From: Aphrophora alni
Taxonomy: Eukaryota > Arthropoda > Insecta > Hemiptera > Aphrophoridae
Direction of reading: 5' to 3'
NCBI GenBank assembly: GCA_963513935.1
Contig: OY740776.1
Span: 11,562,724 to 11,626,723, forward strand
DNA length: 64,000 nucleotides
A program made the translations under genes and the position numbers. Shown piece after piece: positions 1 through 9,370 of this stretch. How positions within the stretch are numbered: the first letter of the stretch is position 1; every line of letters starts with the position of its first letter. The notes beneath the pieces were generated by a model. The model was not told where the DNA came from. It saw nothing but the letters and a program-made list of their open reading frames with translations, and did no database searches.

Positions 1-862
1 TTATATATATATATATATCTATATACAGTTTCAAGGCCCAACAAAAAAAAACACAAAAGTACGATTTTCTCAAAATACGCTTCACCGATTTTAATAACAT
101 TTTGCTTAAGTGTAATCTTTACAGACCCAAACAAAATATATATTGGTAAACTTCTCTCTCAAAATTCTGGTTCTTGAGATATGGGTAAATAAACAGTCAG
201 GGTATAATAAGATGTTATTTCTGATAATCTGGACTATTGATTTTGGTAGTTGTGAAAAGGTACCCCCCCTTTTGGAGCATCGACCTGGAACCAATTAAAA
301 TAATAGAATTGTACTGTTATTCTATATATAATAACCTAACCTAATCTATTTGTGATGATTCACAAAATGTAATTCTTGTGATTTTTCAGTAGTTACCTGC
401 TTGAATAAGTTACTTTATTATCAGTTTCTTATCTTTTGAAAGCCGGAACCACAAAGTTATCATCAACTTGTATAAAATTGGAAGGAAGGAACATAAAATA
501 AAGACTCATAGTTCTAGAATACTCTAATAACATCAGGGTCGGACAAAAATAAGAGTTGGTCAAGAGAGACCTATAGGAAAGATAAAAGAGATCTAACCCA
601 AGACTACGTGAAAAAAAGGTGTAGATCCAGCTAGGTTCTTCGGGATTATACATGATCCTTTGGGGGTTATGTTCTTTCAAAACAATTTTGTGTGTTTGTA
701 ATTTAAATAATAAAACAATTTATTACAAATATTTTGTATATTTCCAATACACTAAATACAAACATAATACAATATTAAACATCACAGAATCAATATCACT
801 GTTTCAAATTCATTTATGCAATTCTACCAACTTTAAAAAAATTAATTATCTTACTTTAAAAC
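1..862. other. AT-rich flank with one dispersed repeat copy
   Basis: A short (TA)n run opens the window. No coding exon is recognisable, and the open frames here are short and low in complexity. The only structured item is a dispersed repeat at about 484-668, described separately. If the esterase 3' exon lies nearby it is beyond base 1; no GxxHxDEL-type codon run was found on the minus strand here. Confidence 0.5.
484..668 (+). repeat. Dispersed repeat family D1, copy 1
   Basis: This stretch shares an ordered series of words with five or six other places in the window: GGGTCGGA, then AAGAGAGACCT, then GATCTAACCCAAGACTA, then TGTAGATCCAGCTAGG, then CGGGATTA. Other copies are at 5983-6185 and 16632-16860 on plus and 36960-37115 and 41885-41985 on minus, with weaker ones at 7615-7755 (plus) and 7960-8075 (minus). 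No coding potential or terminal structure was seen, so its class is unknown. Confidence 0.6.
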
Positions 863-1473
863 ATTAAGACCGACTGCACCTTTGATATATTTTTTCTCGT
901 CAGTTTATGAATTGTAATTATGAGCTCTTCCAGTGAAGTAGGAGAAAGGTAGAGAAAGATGTATAGAGTATAGTCTTATAATTTAATGAATGTGCCACAC
1001 AGTTCTGTTGTAGTTTGCAAGCAACTATCTGGACACGAAGAGAAATTTAGAGTTTTTCGATGTGTTCTGAAAGTTTCCATTTCTAATTGCAGCTCCTTTC
1101 CTTCTATCTATCCTTCAAAACGTGATTTTTTACTGGTTTCTTTTAATTCGACTGTAACGGTTTTCGATGCCAAACTTGTCACGTCGATTCTATTGTAGGC
1201 TGTGAGTTTGTAATTTCGTAAACAGGATATTTTCCAACGTTATTGGTGAAATTAAAAAAACGTAAATCGTCAGTTTTCTTTGCACCTCTGGATACTTTGA
1301 ATTATCGTACGAGCGTGTCGCTTAACACATAGATAGATGTCGTTAACATACTGGATGTACAACAATACGATTTAAACGCCCACTAGTGATACGTATGTTT
1401 TACGATAGTTATCGCGTATCGCTTACGATCTTAAGATACGAATCGTATCGCTCCTTCGTGCAGCCGGTCTAAT
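863..1473. mobile_element. Non-autonomous DNA transposon with terminal inverted repeats
   Basis: The left end reads ATTAAGACCGACTGCACC and the right end GTGCAGCCGGTCTAAT, which are inverted copies of each other with one or two mismatches, about 610 bp apart. The interior has a 70-codon open frame at 986-1198 that resembles nothing I know, and several ATACG/CGTAT words near the right end. Size and lack of a transposase suggest a MITE-like deletion derivative. The superfamily is unknown. Confidence 0.55.
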
Positions 1474-3175
1474 CTAATGTAAACGTTAAGGTATCTTACT
1501 CTAAAATATTAATGCACTGGCTAAATTAATTTATATTATAAAATAGTAGCACCTAAATGTGAGTTCAGTATAGTATAAGTCTTCAGTAGGAGACTTGGTG
1601 AGGTCCTGATACAGGAAACAAAGATTCCCACAGGGTCATACGTTCAGGATAAGGCATCCCTGGTACTACGTCCAAAGTATGTGAGATGTTCAAGTAGTGG
1701 TGTTTTCCAGAGTTTAGAGACGGCCATTGGATGCTGGAGTCCGGAAGTGCTGGTACTCTGTAACATAGATTGCAATGTTAGTTAAGGTGTTTATAAATAA
1801 TGGTTTGTTTACTTTAAAACAGATAAGAGGAGATGTATCTGTGATGGGGTTCGGAGACACGCTCACCTCGGTTGCGACCTGGGATTACCGTGGTTGCGAC
1901 TTGGGTTTTGAGAAGAACCTCGGTCCCAACTGGATTCGAAAGTTCCCTGACAAGCAAGAAAGTCCTAGAGGTTTGATAAGTAAAAGTGAAACGCATCAAT
2001 CCAGCCGTCCTTACAGTCGACTCCGTGACCGAGAATAAACAGATCCGGTTCTAGTACAGTATCCTCAAGGTAGGAATGTGTCTGAGGTGGACAGGAAAAG
2101 AGGGGTTCCCACACTTTGTTTGTTGCGTTTACTTTCAGCGGTACAACCCCAATAAAAAATATATATATAGACATCAAATGCTTCTGTGTAAACGCCTGCC
2201 CTACTTTCGTTTCTTTTATCGGTGTAAATAAGAATAAAACGTTTACAAAAGTCTGTCACGAAGTTGTAACTTTAAGAATCAAATATAGCTAAGCAGTAAT
2301 TTGTGTAGCTAGTTTTCAAGAATGGGTTGTACCGTCAAGTCAGGCTAGAGAAGCAAGTAGAAGGGAGGACAGGCCCATTACACCCGACACACTCCTAGTC
2401 TGAGGCTACTGTAATTCTTTATTTATACAGTCTTACGGTGGAAACGCCTCACAATGCCGGTAGAACTAGATTTCCTGTATGATTGGTAAGTTAATATACA
2501 AGTCCTATTGTTATTTATGTTAATAAAGTAATGGTTACAGGTTGTTCTCTGGTGTCGTGGTTGGTTTAACAATATTAAAGGAGTTAAAGTGTAGAGAGAT
2601 CCACGTGGTGGCTAAGATGGGCTTAACCATTAACCCCTACTCTTGGTAACCCCCAACTACCCGTGACATTAGGTAGTAAAGGGTGTTTAATATCCATAGA
2701 CCTCTGTGTTATGGACCTTATCATTTGGTTTACGGACCAATTTTTTCGTCCAAAAAAGAAAGCGGCCTCTGTGGGGTAGTCAACATTTTCAAATTAAAAA
2801 CAATTTTTTTGTTTTGTAAAACTGCAAAATCTAAAATGGGTGTAGAATTTGTATTTTTTTATCCCCCTCCCATATACGTAGAATAGAAAGTTTTTGCACA
2901 GGTCAAAAATGGTTTTTGGAATGATGTCTGTTTGTTGCCTGCCATATGTGGAATGCTGTACACCTCAAAAGCGTGTACCAGTAATAATAAAATTTGGTGT
3001 GAACATATGTTGGCAATATCTCGAGACTAATAATTATGTCCAAAAGTCAAATTTTGGGAATATCGGTTCTATTTTAATCAAACTTTGCTCAAGCGTAGCC
3101 TCTAATGAAACTTACTGTCATCCTCCATAAATTTTCGTTCATGAGCTATAAATTAAACAACACAAAACAGATGAT
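1474..3175. other. Intergenic DNA, nothing recognised
   Basis: There is an 87-codon open frame on plus at 1775-2038 with overlapping short frames on minus. None has a family motif, a signal peptide or plausible splice context. No inverted or tandem repeat of note was seen. Confidence 0.4.
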
Positions 3176-3275
3176 ACGGGTGGCCTTGGGAGTAGGTCAC
3201 TGGACACCCTAATCCTCTGCGCTTGCGTGAGTGAAGCGACACTTCGTTCAACCGCATTCCCAGTTTGATACTAGT
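3176..3275 (+). repeat. Solo end of the 28895-29375 foldback family
   Basis: About 100 bp match the right end of the foldback element at 28895-29375. Shared words in order are GTAGGTCAC, GGACACCCTAATCCTCTG, GTGAGTGAAGCGACACTTCG and CCCAGTT. No inverted partner is visible here, so this is a truncated or solo end. Confidence 0.65.
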
Positions 3276-4226
3276 ATATAGTGTTATTCAACTAACACGC
3301 TTAATGAGATACAAATTTCCTTATTTCAATTCTGCTTGTAATGGTAACCAACCTGACCTTTTTTATAATAACAAATAGAGAAGTTATTGTCAAATATGAA
3401 ATTTCAAACTTTGTCCTCCCATGAAAATATCATATTAGTATAATTTCGTGACCTAGGATCGAATTTCAGAGACGTTGAGATATTTAATCTACCAATACAA
3501 TTTAAAATGCCCAAAGAACATTTGTGCATTACAATCAGTGGATCTGATTGTATTACATTGTATGCTTGGGTTAGGTAAGTAACATGATGGCTCTTATCTT
3601 GTTTTAACCGATCACAGATAATTTTCTATCTTTATACGTACAAATAGAGATGCGGATACTGAATTGAAATCAAATTCGAATTTGCTTATAGCTACATCAC
3701 TTTGTTCTAACGAAATACAGTATTAAGCTTGTCTACATCCTTATTAGTTCAGGATGCATTTTCTATCTCATTAAATCCACCAGAATCGTTCCTTCCCCCC
3801 AGTTAGCATACAAATTGGGTTCTTTCGACAAGACCAGCTGTGCTGATATTTAATAAAAGCTATAAAATTAAATTTAATAACTTGGCCGCATTATTCTAGA
3901 CATCGGAGTTAAGGGCTCATTGGTTATGCACAGCAAGTTTTACATCCCACGCCCCTTCCTTTGGGGTAGTTTTCACCCTGCAAATGTCGTTAAAGGTTAT
4001 ACTCCCTTGTATTAACACAATCCAAGGTTTTAGCTGTGTGGCCTTGAATAGTCCGGGTAAAGTGGATGTGCTGTGAGTAAAGGATTGTACAGACTTACTG
4101 GCGGTTGGCTCGGAGTGGCCGCAATCTGCAGAAATCTGATGTTATGTAAAGAACTTACAAAAGTTAAGTTTAAAGGTTTCTAGTGTTAACATAATACTGC
4201 ATGGTTTCATATAAGGAGATATATAC
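3276..4226. other. Intergenic DNA with a possible MITE end
   Basis: No gene is recognised. At about 4097-4122 the words CTTACTGGCGGTTGGCTCGG resemble the left arm of the small hairpin element at 17279-17450, so this may be a solo end of that family. Confidence 0.4.
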
Positions 4227-4560
4227 GAGGAGCAGTCAAAAAGTAAGTTGTATATGTTTGCATTGATTTTTGTTAAACGTACATTTAGATTGCAGCTGTT
4301 GGTAACATTGTTTTCAACCTCTGTAACATTATTACCAAATACGAGTAATAATCTCGCGCCGGGTCATAGTAACCTGATGGTACCATCGTACCTGACCTGC
4401 TATTTCTACCTGAAGAAGTGTCACCGAAACCCTTCTATTGTCTATCTTTACTGCTCCTACACATCACGTCTTGGGAACTACCCAGGCTTGGTGGCACCAT
4501 CCAGTTTAGGGAGGGACATTTTCAATATTTCAGTTGATGGATAGTAGAAGTGGGAGGGCT

Positions 4561-4951
4561 GGAACTGCACTCACGGTCAGTCCCTGGTCATTATCCAACT
4601 ACGGAACTGCACTCACGGTCACTTTGAGCCTTTCTGGGGGTACCGGAACTGCACTCACGGTCAGTTTTTAATTAGCCTTCGTCCGAGTTTTTGGCATCTA
4701 GGACAGGTTTTGCATGTCAAAGATATGTGTTTTTATATATTTTCGTATATTTATTGGGACAGACACTAAAACGTGTATTAAATAAAGTATTGGATAAAGT
4801 AAGACAGAGGACGGAATAAACAGATGACTAAGGGGCTAGCGAAGCTTTCAGCCGTGAAAGACCGATTTTTGACCGTGAGTGCAGTTCCATATGGCTTAGG
4901 CGGGCGACCCTTCCAACCCTTGTAAATTCCTTTCACCGTGAGTGCAGTTCG
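4561..4951. mobile_element. Foldback-like element with clustered short inverted repeats
   Basis: GGAACTGCACTCACGGTCA occurs three times on the left (4561-4579, 4603-4621, 4645-4663). Its reverse complement occurs twice on the right (4870-4888 exact, 4933-4951 with small changes). About 200 bp of unrelated DNA lies between. This is the layout of a foldback or subterminal-repeat DNA transposon. A short (CCTAA)n run follows at 5034-5045. Confidence 0.6.
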
Positions 4952-5371
4952 TTGTCAGCCGTAGAAGTACATATCATATCTGGTTCATTACTTCATTTCA
5001 TTTCAGTACTTCAATTCCGTGAAATTCATTTTCAACCTAACCTAACCTTTCTCTAATAGTTATCAAGTAGGAAATAAGTTGAGAATCTTTATTTTTATTT
5101 TTTGCAATAAGCAACAGTCTGTCTACCTTGCCGGATTGAATTGGAAGTGAATGAAGTGATCATCAAAAACTAAATAGTTGCTAGATTTTATAGTTGGAGA
5201 GTAGAGATAAAAAATGGCCCTTAAACAATCTGGTGGTGCCATCGAAATGTTTACCTCCGATATTCACAGCTATTGTTTTGTGTAACAATGAGTGACTCTT
5301 TTCGAGTCGATAAAGGAATCGGCCCGACCTTCATTCCTAGAATTAGGGATCCTCCTCCAATGGTACCACCA

Positions 5372-5848
5372 GGTTACTATAACCAATGACTACATAAATA
5401 CTATAAGACACGACATGGCCATGTTAAATATTCTACGCTTATTCTTGAGTTGACCAATACCCGCTAGGTCGCTCTGCTAGAGAATTTGAAGTTGATGTGA
5501 CTGGCGCTAGGTGGCTCTACGGTCAAACAATGTTTCAGGCGGGTAAGAAAAAACGCACTGATGCCACATATGGGACCAGAGATGCGAAGGAAGGTCGAGA
5601 ATCGCTTATCTCAGTGCACGAACTGACAACACTGACTATGCTGACGGAAGTAAGTGAGAAGGTTTGTGAGAGAGAGGTCAACAGTTGTACAGTCTCAACC
5701 AAGTGGGATGCGTACAGTCAAGTATCTGCTGCTAGCGCTTTCTGATCAGCTGTGTGTCAAACTTGTGACGAACAGCACCCGTAAAGCGTAGACTATTTCC
5801 CTATCCTATGTCGTGTCTTATAGTATTTATGTAGTCATTGGTATAACC
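5372..5848. mobile_element. TIR element of about 477 bp
   Basis: The ends starting GGTTA form an inverted repeat of about 45 bp. Both carry ACCAATGACTACATAAATAC followed by TATAAGACACGACAT, with a 3-bp indel near the tip. The interior contains an 82-codon open frame on plus (5497-5745) with no recognised motif. It looks like a non-autonomous DNA transposon inserted in older repeat DNA. Confidence 0.7.
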
Positions 5849-5982
5849 CCTCGCGTCACTTGGAGTTGCACCCAAATTGTAAATCCGCGCTGTTACTTGT
5901 TTATTTGGGTTATAAAGTGTAATCCCAATGAAATTCATCAACAGTTAATTGAAGTTTACGGAGAAAAATCTTAGTTATTGTT

Positions 5983-6185
5983 AAAAAAAAGGAAGATGAT
6001 CACATAAAATAAATCCTCCTACCCTTCGAAAACGCGTCAGAGTCAGAAAAGAACAAGAATGACCTGATATAGGAAAGATGAAATAGAGTCATCTAACACA
6101 AGACTAGGTGAAAAAAAGTGTAGATTCAGACAGAAACCTCGGGATTGCCACATTCATACTCTTGGTGAGCCCTTGAGAGTAGCAT
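5983..6185 (+). repeat. Dispersed repeat family D1, copy 2
   Basis: It follows the split mariner directly and shares with the 484-668 copy the ordered words AGGAAAGATGA, ATCTAACACAAGACTAGGTG, GTGTAGATTCAG and CCTCGGGATT. It has no coding content. Confidence 0.6.
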
Positions 6186-7116
6186 AGGGGGGAATAAAGG
6201 AATCATTTCAACTAATTTTTAAAGAAATACATTCAGATTGTACAATGTACGAGACATTTTCCCTCATTGTTTCAGAATGCCTACAGCAGTGCAGAAGGAA
6301 ATGTTAGTACATGTGACATAACAGCGAAATCATTAATTAGGTAGTGACTTTTCGTTCACCCTTTATAACAACTTTATCCTTGCGTTCCCTCAGGACTTGG
6401 TTCTTATCCTGGAAATGTCATTAAATGTTATATAATACTTATGAAAGTGGTTCTTTTAAAATCAATAACGTTGTATATTGGCCGTAAGAAAATACACTTT
6501 GCTAAATAGATTTGTACGGTACTAAAAATTATGTAATCTAGTTGTGTGCTAGAAAGCCCATTTTTATAGAAAATTGTTGATGTTCAAAAAATGAGACGTC
6601 AAGGAACGTCTGACAGATGTAAAACAATAAAAAATGGTATTTGAAGACAATAAACAAATGTTTGTAAATAAAACTATTATTATAATTTTACAAAAATACA
6701 AAAAAGAAATATATAATTTTAAATATTGTCAGTAATAGTAACTGTCTCTGATGATATTAAAGTGACAATTGGTTGATGATAACTGAAATATGCGAGGAAA
6801 GTGTTAGACATAACGTTATCTAATGAATACTGCATCTATTGTCGTTCCATATCTAGCTGTAGATTCTCTTGGGTTGTTATTAATGTGCAACTGAAATTTT
6901 TCTTTAAGGAGTGAAATCATTGGCATTGATTCATCTTTTACAAAATTCACATTAAGTTTCTGTTATAGGCAAAATCATAAGCTAATAAACACGTAGATCA
7001 AAGTACTTTGGGTATTCCAACAACTTCATCTAATTGTTGAACGATAGTGTCTTATAATTTATCGTAAATAATGAATAAAAAAATGTTCAGTTTGAAAATA
7101 ACATACTAACTAAAAT
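6186..7116. other. Intergenic DNA, nothing recognised
   Basis: AT-rich sequence without a coding frame, tandem repeat or inverted repeat that I could support. Confidence 0.4.
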
Positions 7117-7292
7117 AATAATGATTCGAATTTACCCCTAAGCACAATCACTGGAAACTTTAAAATAAAACACAATTATTTGATTAATTTCCACTAGTGG
7201 AAAAAAATAAATAAAGAACAGTTAATCAAATAATTGTGTTTTATTTTAAAATTTCCAGTGATTGTGGTTAGGGGTAAATTCGAATCATTATT
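7117..7292. mobile_element. Hairpin MITE with 71-bp arms
   Basis: Bases 7117-7187 and 7222-7292 are inverted copies of each other over 71 bp with only two or three mismatches, separated by a 34-bp loop. The arms begin AATAATGATTCGAATTTACC. A near-perfect hairpin of this length points to a recently folded miniature element. No gene content. Confidence 0.75.
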
Positions 7293-8159
7293 GTGAATTT
7301 CACCACAGTGCTCAACAAGATTGTATCTAACTAAAATACTTATATATTTTCACGCATTTATCTATAAAAAACAAACAAAACTCCACATTTAAAACAAAAT
7401 ATTTTCAACAATGCAACTTACACTGAACGCTACTCGTGGCGCAGAGAGGAACTACAAGGAACGTTTGACTATCCATAGTGACGCTACGCAAGAGTCGCTC
7501 TTACTGTCGTACCTCTGCAGTAGATGTTTCACATCAAAAAATGAAACAGTTTTTACTTTCACGCATATACATATAATATACAAATCAGTTTAGAGTTTTT
7601 TTTACGGAATACTTAATATACTTGAATAGTATGAAAACACCAGGGTCGGAAAATATTATGAGTTTTCCAAAAGAAACCCTTAGGAGAGATGAAAAATAAA
7701 TGAAGAAAGTGTGTAGAAAGAGTACCTTTCGTACTCACTGTCCTACTATATTCTTTGAGAAAAAACCTTATGGTCGTATTTAGGTCATCTCCTTACAGTT
7801 TGTAGTAGGTTACTAGTCCAAAGTCCTCAGCAGTCTAACGGACATAGAGTAAAAAGATTACGAATTAAAGTGATACACATAAAAGCTTAAACCAAAACTA
7901 CTACTTCAAAATGTCGGACTTTAAATTCTCGGATTGTAATTTTGTTTTGTTATAATTCTAATTTCCCCTAGGCGGAGATTATAGTAAGTACGGGCAAGGC
8001 CATCCTGAGGGAATCAAGGTTTATCTACGAAGGTTTTATCTACGACGGAATCTTGAGTTAGATTCCCCTCTTTAACTTTTTTTTTGTTATGGGCTGTGAT
8101 AGCCTCCATCAGAGGTCTCACCGGCGTCGGCCTAAAGGTCTTTTGGTGCCCCAAGTTCC
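7293..8159. other. Intergenic DNA with degenerate D1 fragments
   Basis: Weak copies of dispersed family D1 lie at about 7615-7755 (plus) and 7960-8075 (minus). A 60-codon frame at 7411-7593 has no recognised motif. The right end grades into the 3' part of the LINE fragment that follows on the minus strand. Confidence 0.4.
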
Positions 8160-8775
8160 ATCCTACACCCACTCAGTAATACCTGTCATCCTTATGTATA
8201 GGGTTGTCTAGGATAGTTTCCATCTCCTTCCCCGGAGGGCCTAGAGAGTTTAGCCTGGCTCGTCCTAACGCCTCCCACTCTATGAGAATGTGTTCTGCGG
8301 ACTCTTCAGCCAAACCACATTTCCTGCAAATATTTTCTGCAGCAATCCCTATCCTGTGTAGGTGTTTTCTGAGGTGACAGCGGCTCGTTAAGAGCCCAAC
8401 CACCCACCTCATGTTATCCCTTCTAAGAGAGATGAGTTGTTTCAGCATGTTTCTTGCTTGGTCTAAGTAGCCTCTTAGCAAGTCTACTTGTAGTTGAATT
8501 CTTCCAAGCCTTATTCATCCCCTCCCGTATCCATGTATCTACCGCTGCTCTGGTATGTCCATGGAGATCCCGAACACCGGTTCCGGGCCCACGAAAGGGG
8601 ATTCTGAACCTACCCTGGCTAATTCATCTGCTCTCTCATTTCCATCGATACCTGAGTGGCCAGGAACCCAGCCCACAGTGACCGTGTTCACCTGACTAAG
8701 CTTTATCAATGATGAGATGCAGTCCCAATAACCTTTAACCTTACGTATCAACCTTAGCGATATTAGGGTATTCAA
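8160..8775 (-). pseudogene. LINE fragment: RNase H domain and C-terminal zinc knuckle
   Basis: Two minus-strand frames make up the end of a non-LTR retrotransposon ORF2. The frame at 8539-8775 contains VGWVPGHSGIDGNERADELA, the conserved C-terminal motif of LINE RNase H. The frame at 8173-8481 contains WVVGLLTSRCHLRKHLHRIG, then CRKCGLAEESAEHIL, the region that follows RNase H in I/R1/LOA/Jockey-type elements. The expected last Cys of the knuckle is replaced (EWEAL where CPAL-like sequence is usual). Stops and a frameshift near 8482-8538 separate the two parts. The reverse transcriptase is missing, so the copy is truncated and dead. Confidence 0.85.
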
Positions 8776-9065
8776 GGACTAGAAGATTCCTTATAAAGCG
8801 AAGATGACAGAAAGGGTTTTCTCCTTACAACAAATAATCAATGTGATAACAGCTAGACTTATAGATACGTCATTAAAGTTAGAGTCTTACCCAGTCTTTG
8901 CGAATTCAGTCCAAGTGGAGGTGAGTGTCCTTACCATCTTTACCTCAGGATCGGTTGTGTTGATTTTGGGGAAAGTTGTAGAAATGTGAAATAGATAAAT
9001 CATGGCATCCCTGTTCATCACTCCTGGAATTTTAAGAAAAAATGTTAGTTTTTGGAGTATCTTTG

Positions 9066-9370
9066 TTAGGGGTCAGTAGGTAACACTATGGACACTTATA
9101 ATTACACACCCGTGTCTGTCTGTAAGTTGCAACCCGTCTACACAGACAAGACGATAAATCCTGTATATTTAAAACTTTGCTTTTATATTTTTTGTATTGT
9201 CCAACATGTAGGGAAAAAATGGTGGTAACAAAAAATGATGTTGGTGTACTTAAGGGGCAAAAAGTATCTAGTTCAAAAAATTTTTTGTAATATTATATGT
9301 GGGGTTTCAAATATAACTAGAATTTTTTCTTTTTACGAGCATGTATGTTTATTTGACGAATTAATATATT
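9066..9370 (+). repeat. Dispersed repeat family D2, copy 1
   Basis: It shares ordered words with 39243-39560 and 43185-43520: GTCAGTAGGTAA, then ACACAGACAAGA, then GATAAATCCTGTATATTT, then TTTGTATTGTC. The last part, TTATATGTGGGGTTTCAAAT to TTTATTTGACGAA, also occurs at 42895-42985. A poly-A run of about 20 follows near 9488. Non-coding; class unknown. Confidence 0.6.

Larger units (their letters stand above)
4227..5985 (+). mobile_element. Mariner remnant split by nested insertions
   Basis: The terminus at 4227-4252 (TACGAGGAGCAGTCAAAAAG then TAAGTT) matches the start of the mariner copy at 42384 nearly base for base. That copy continues into a DNA-binding domain reading frame. Here similarity stops near 4356 and resumes near 5855 with the mariner transposase N-terminal frame (codons like RSAVTCL, then KFINS and KFTEK, as in 42530-42600). 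The intervening ~1.5 kb holds a foldback element (4561-4951) and a TIR element (5372-5848), so the mariner appears to have been a landing site. Stops and frameshifts show it is dead. Confidence 0.55.
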
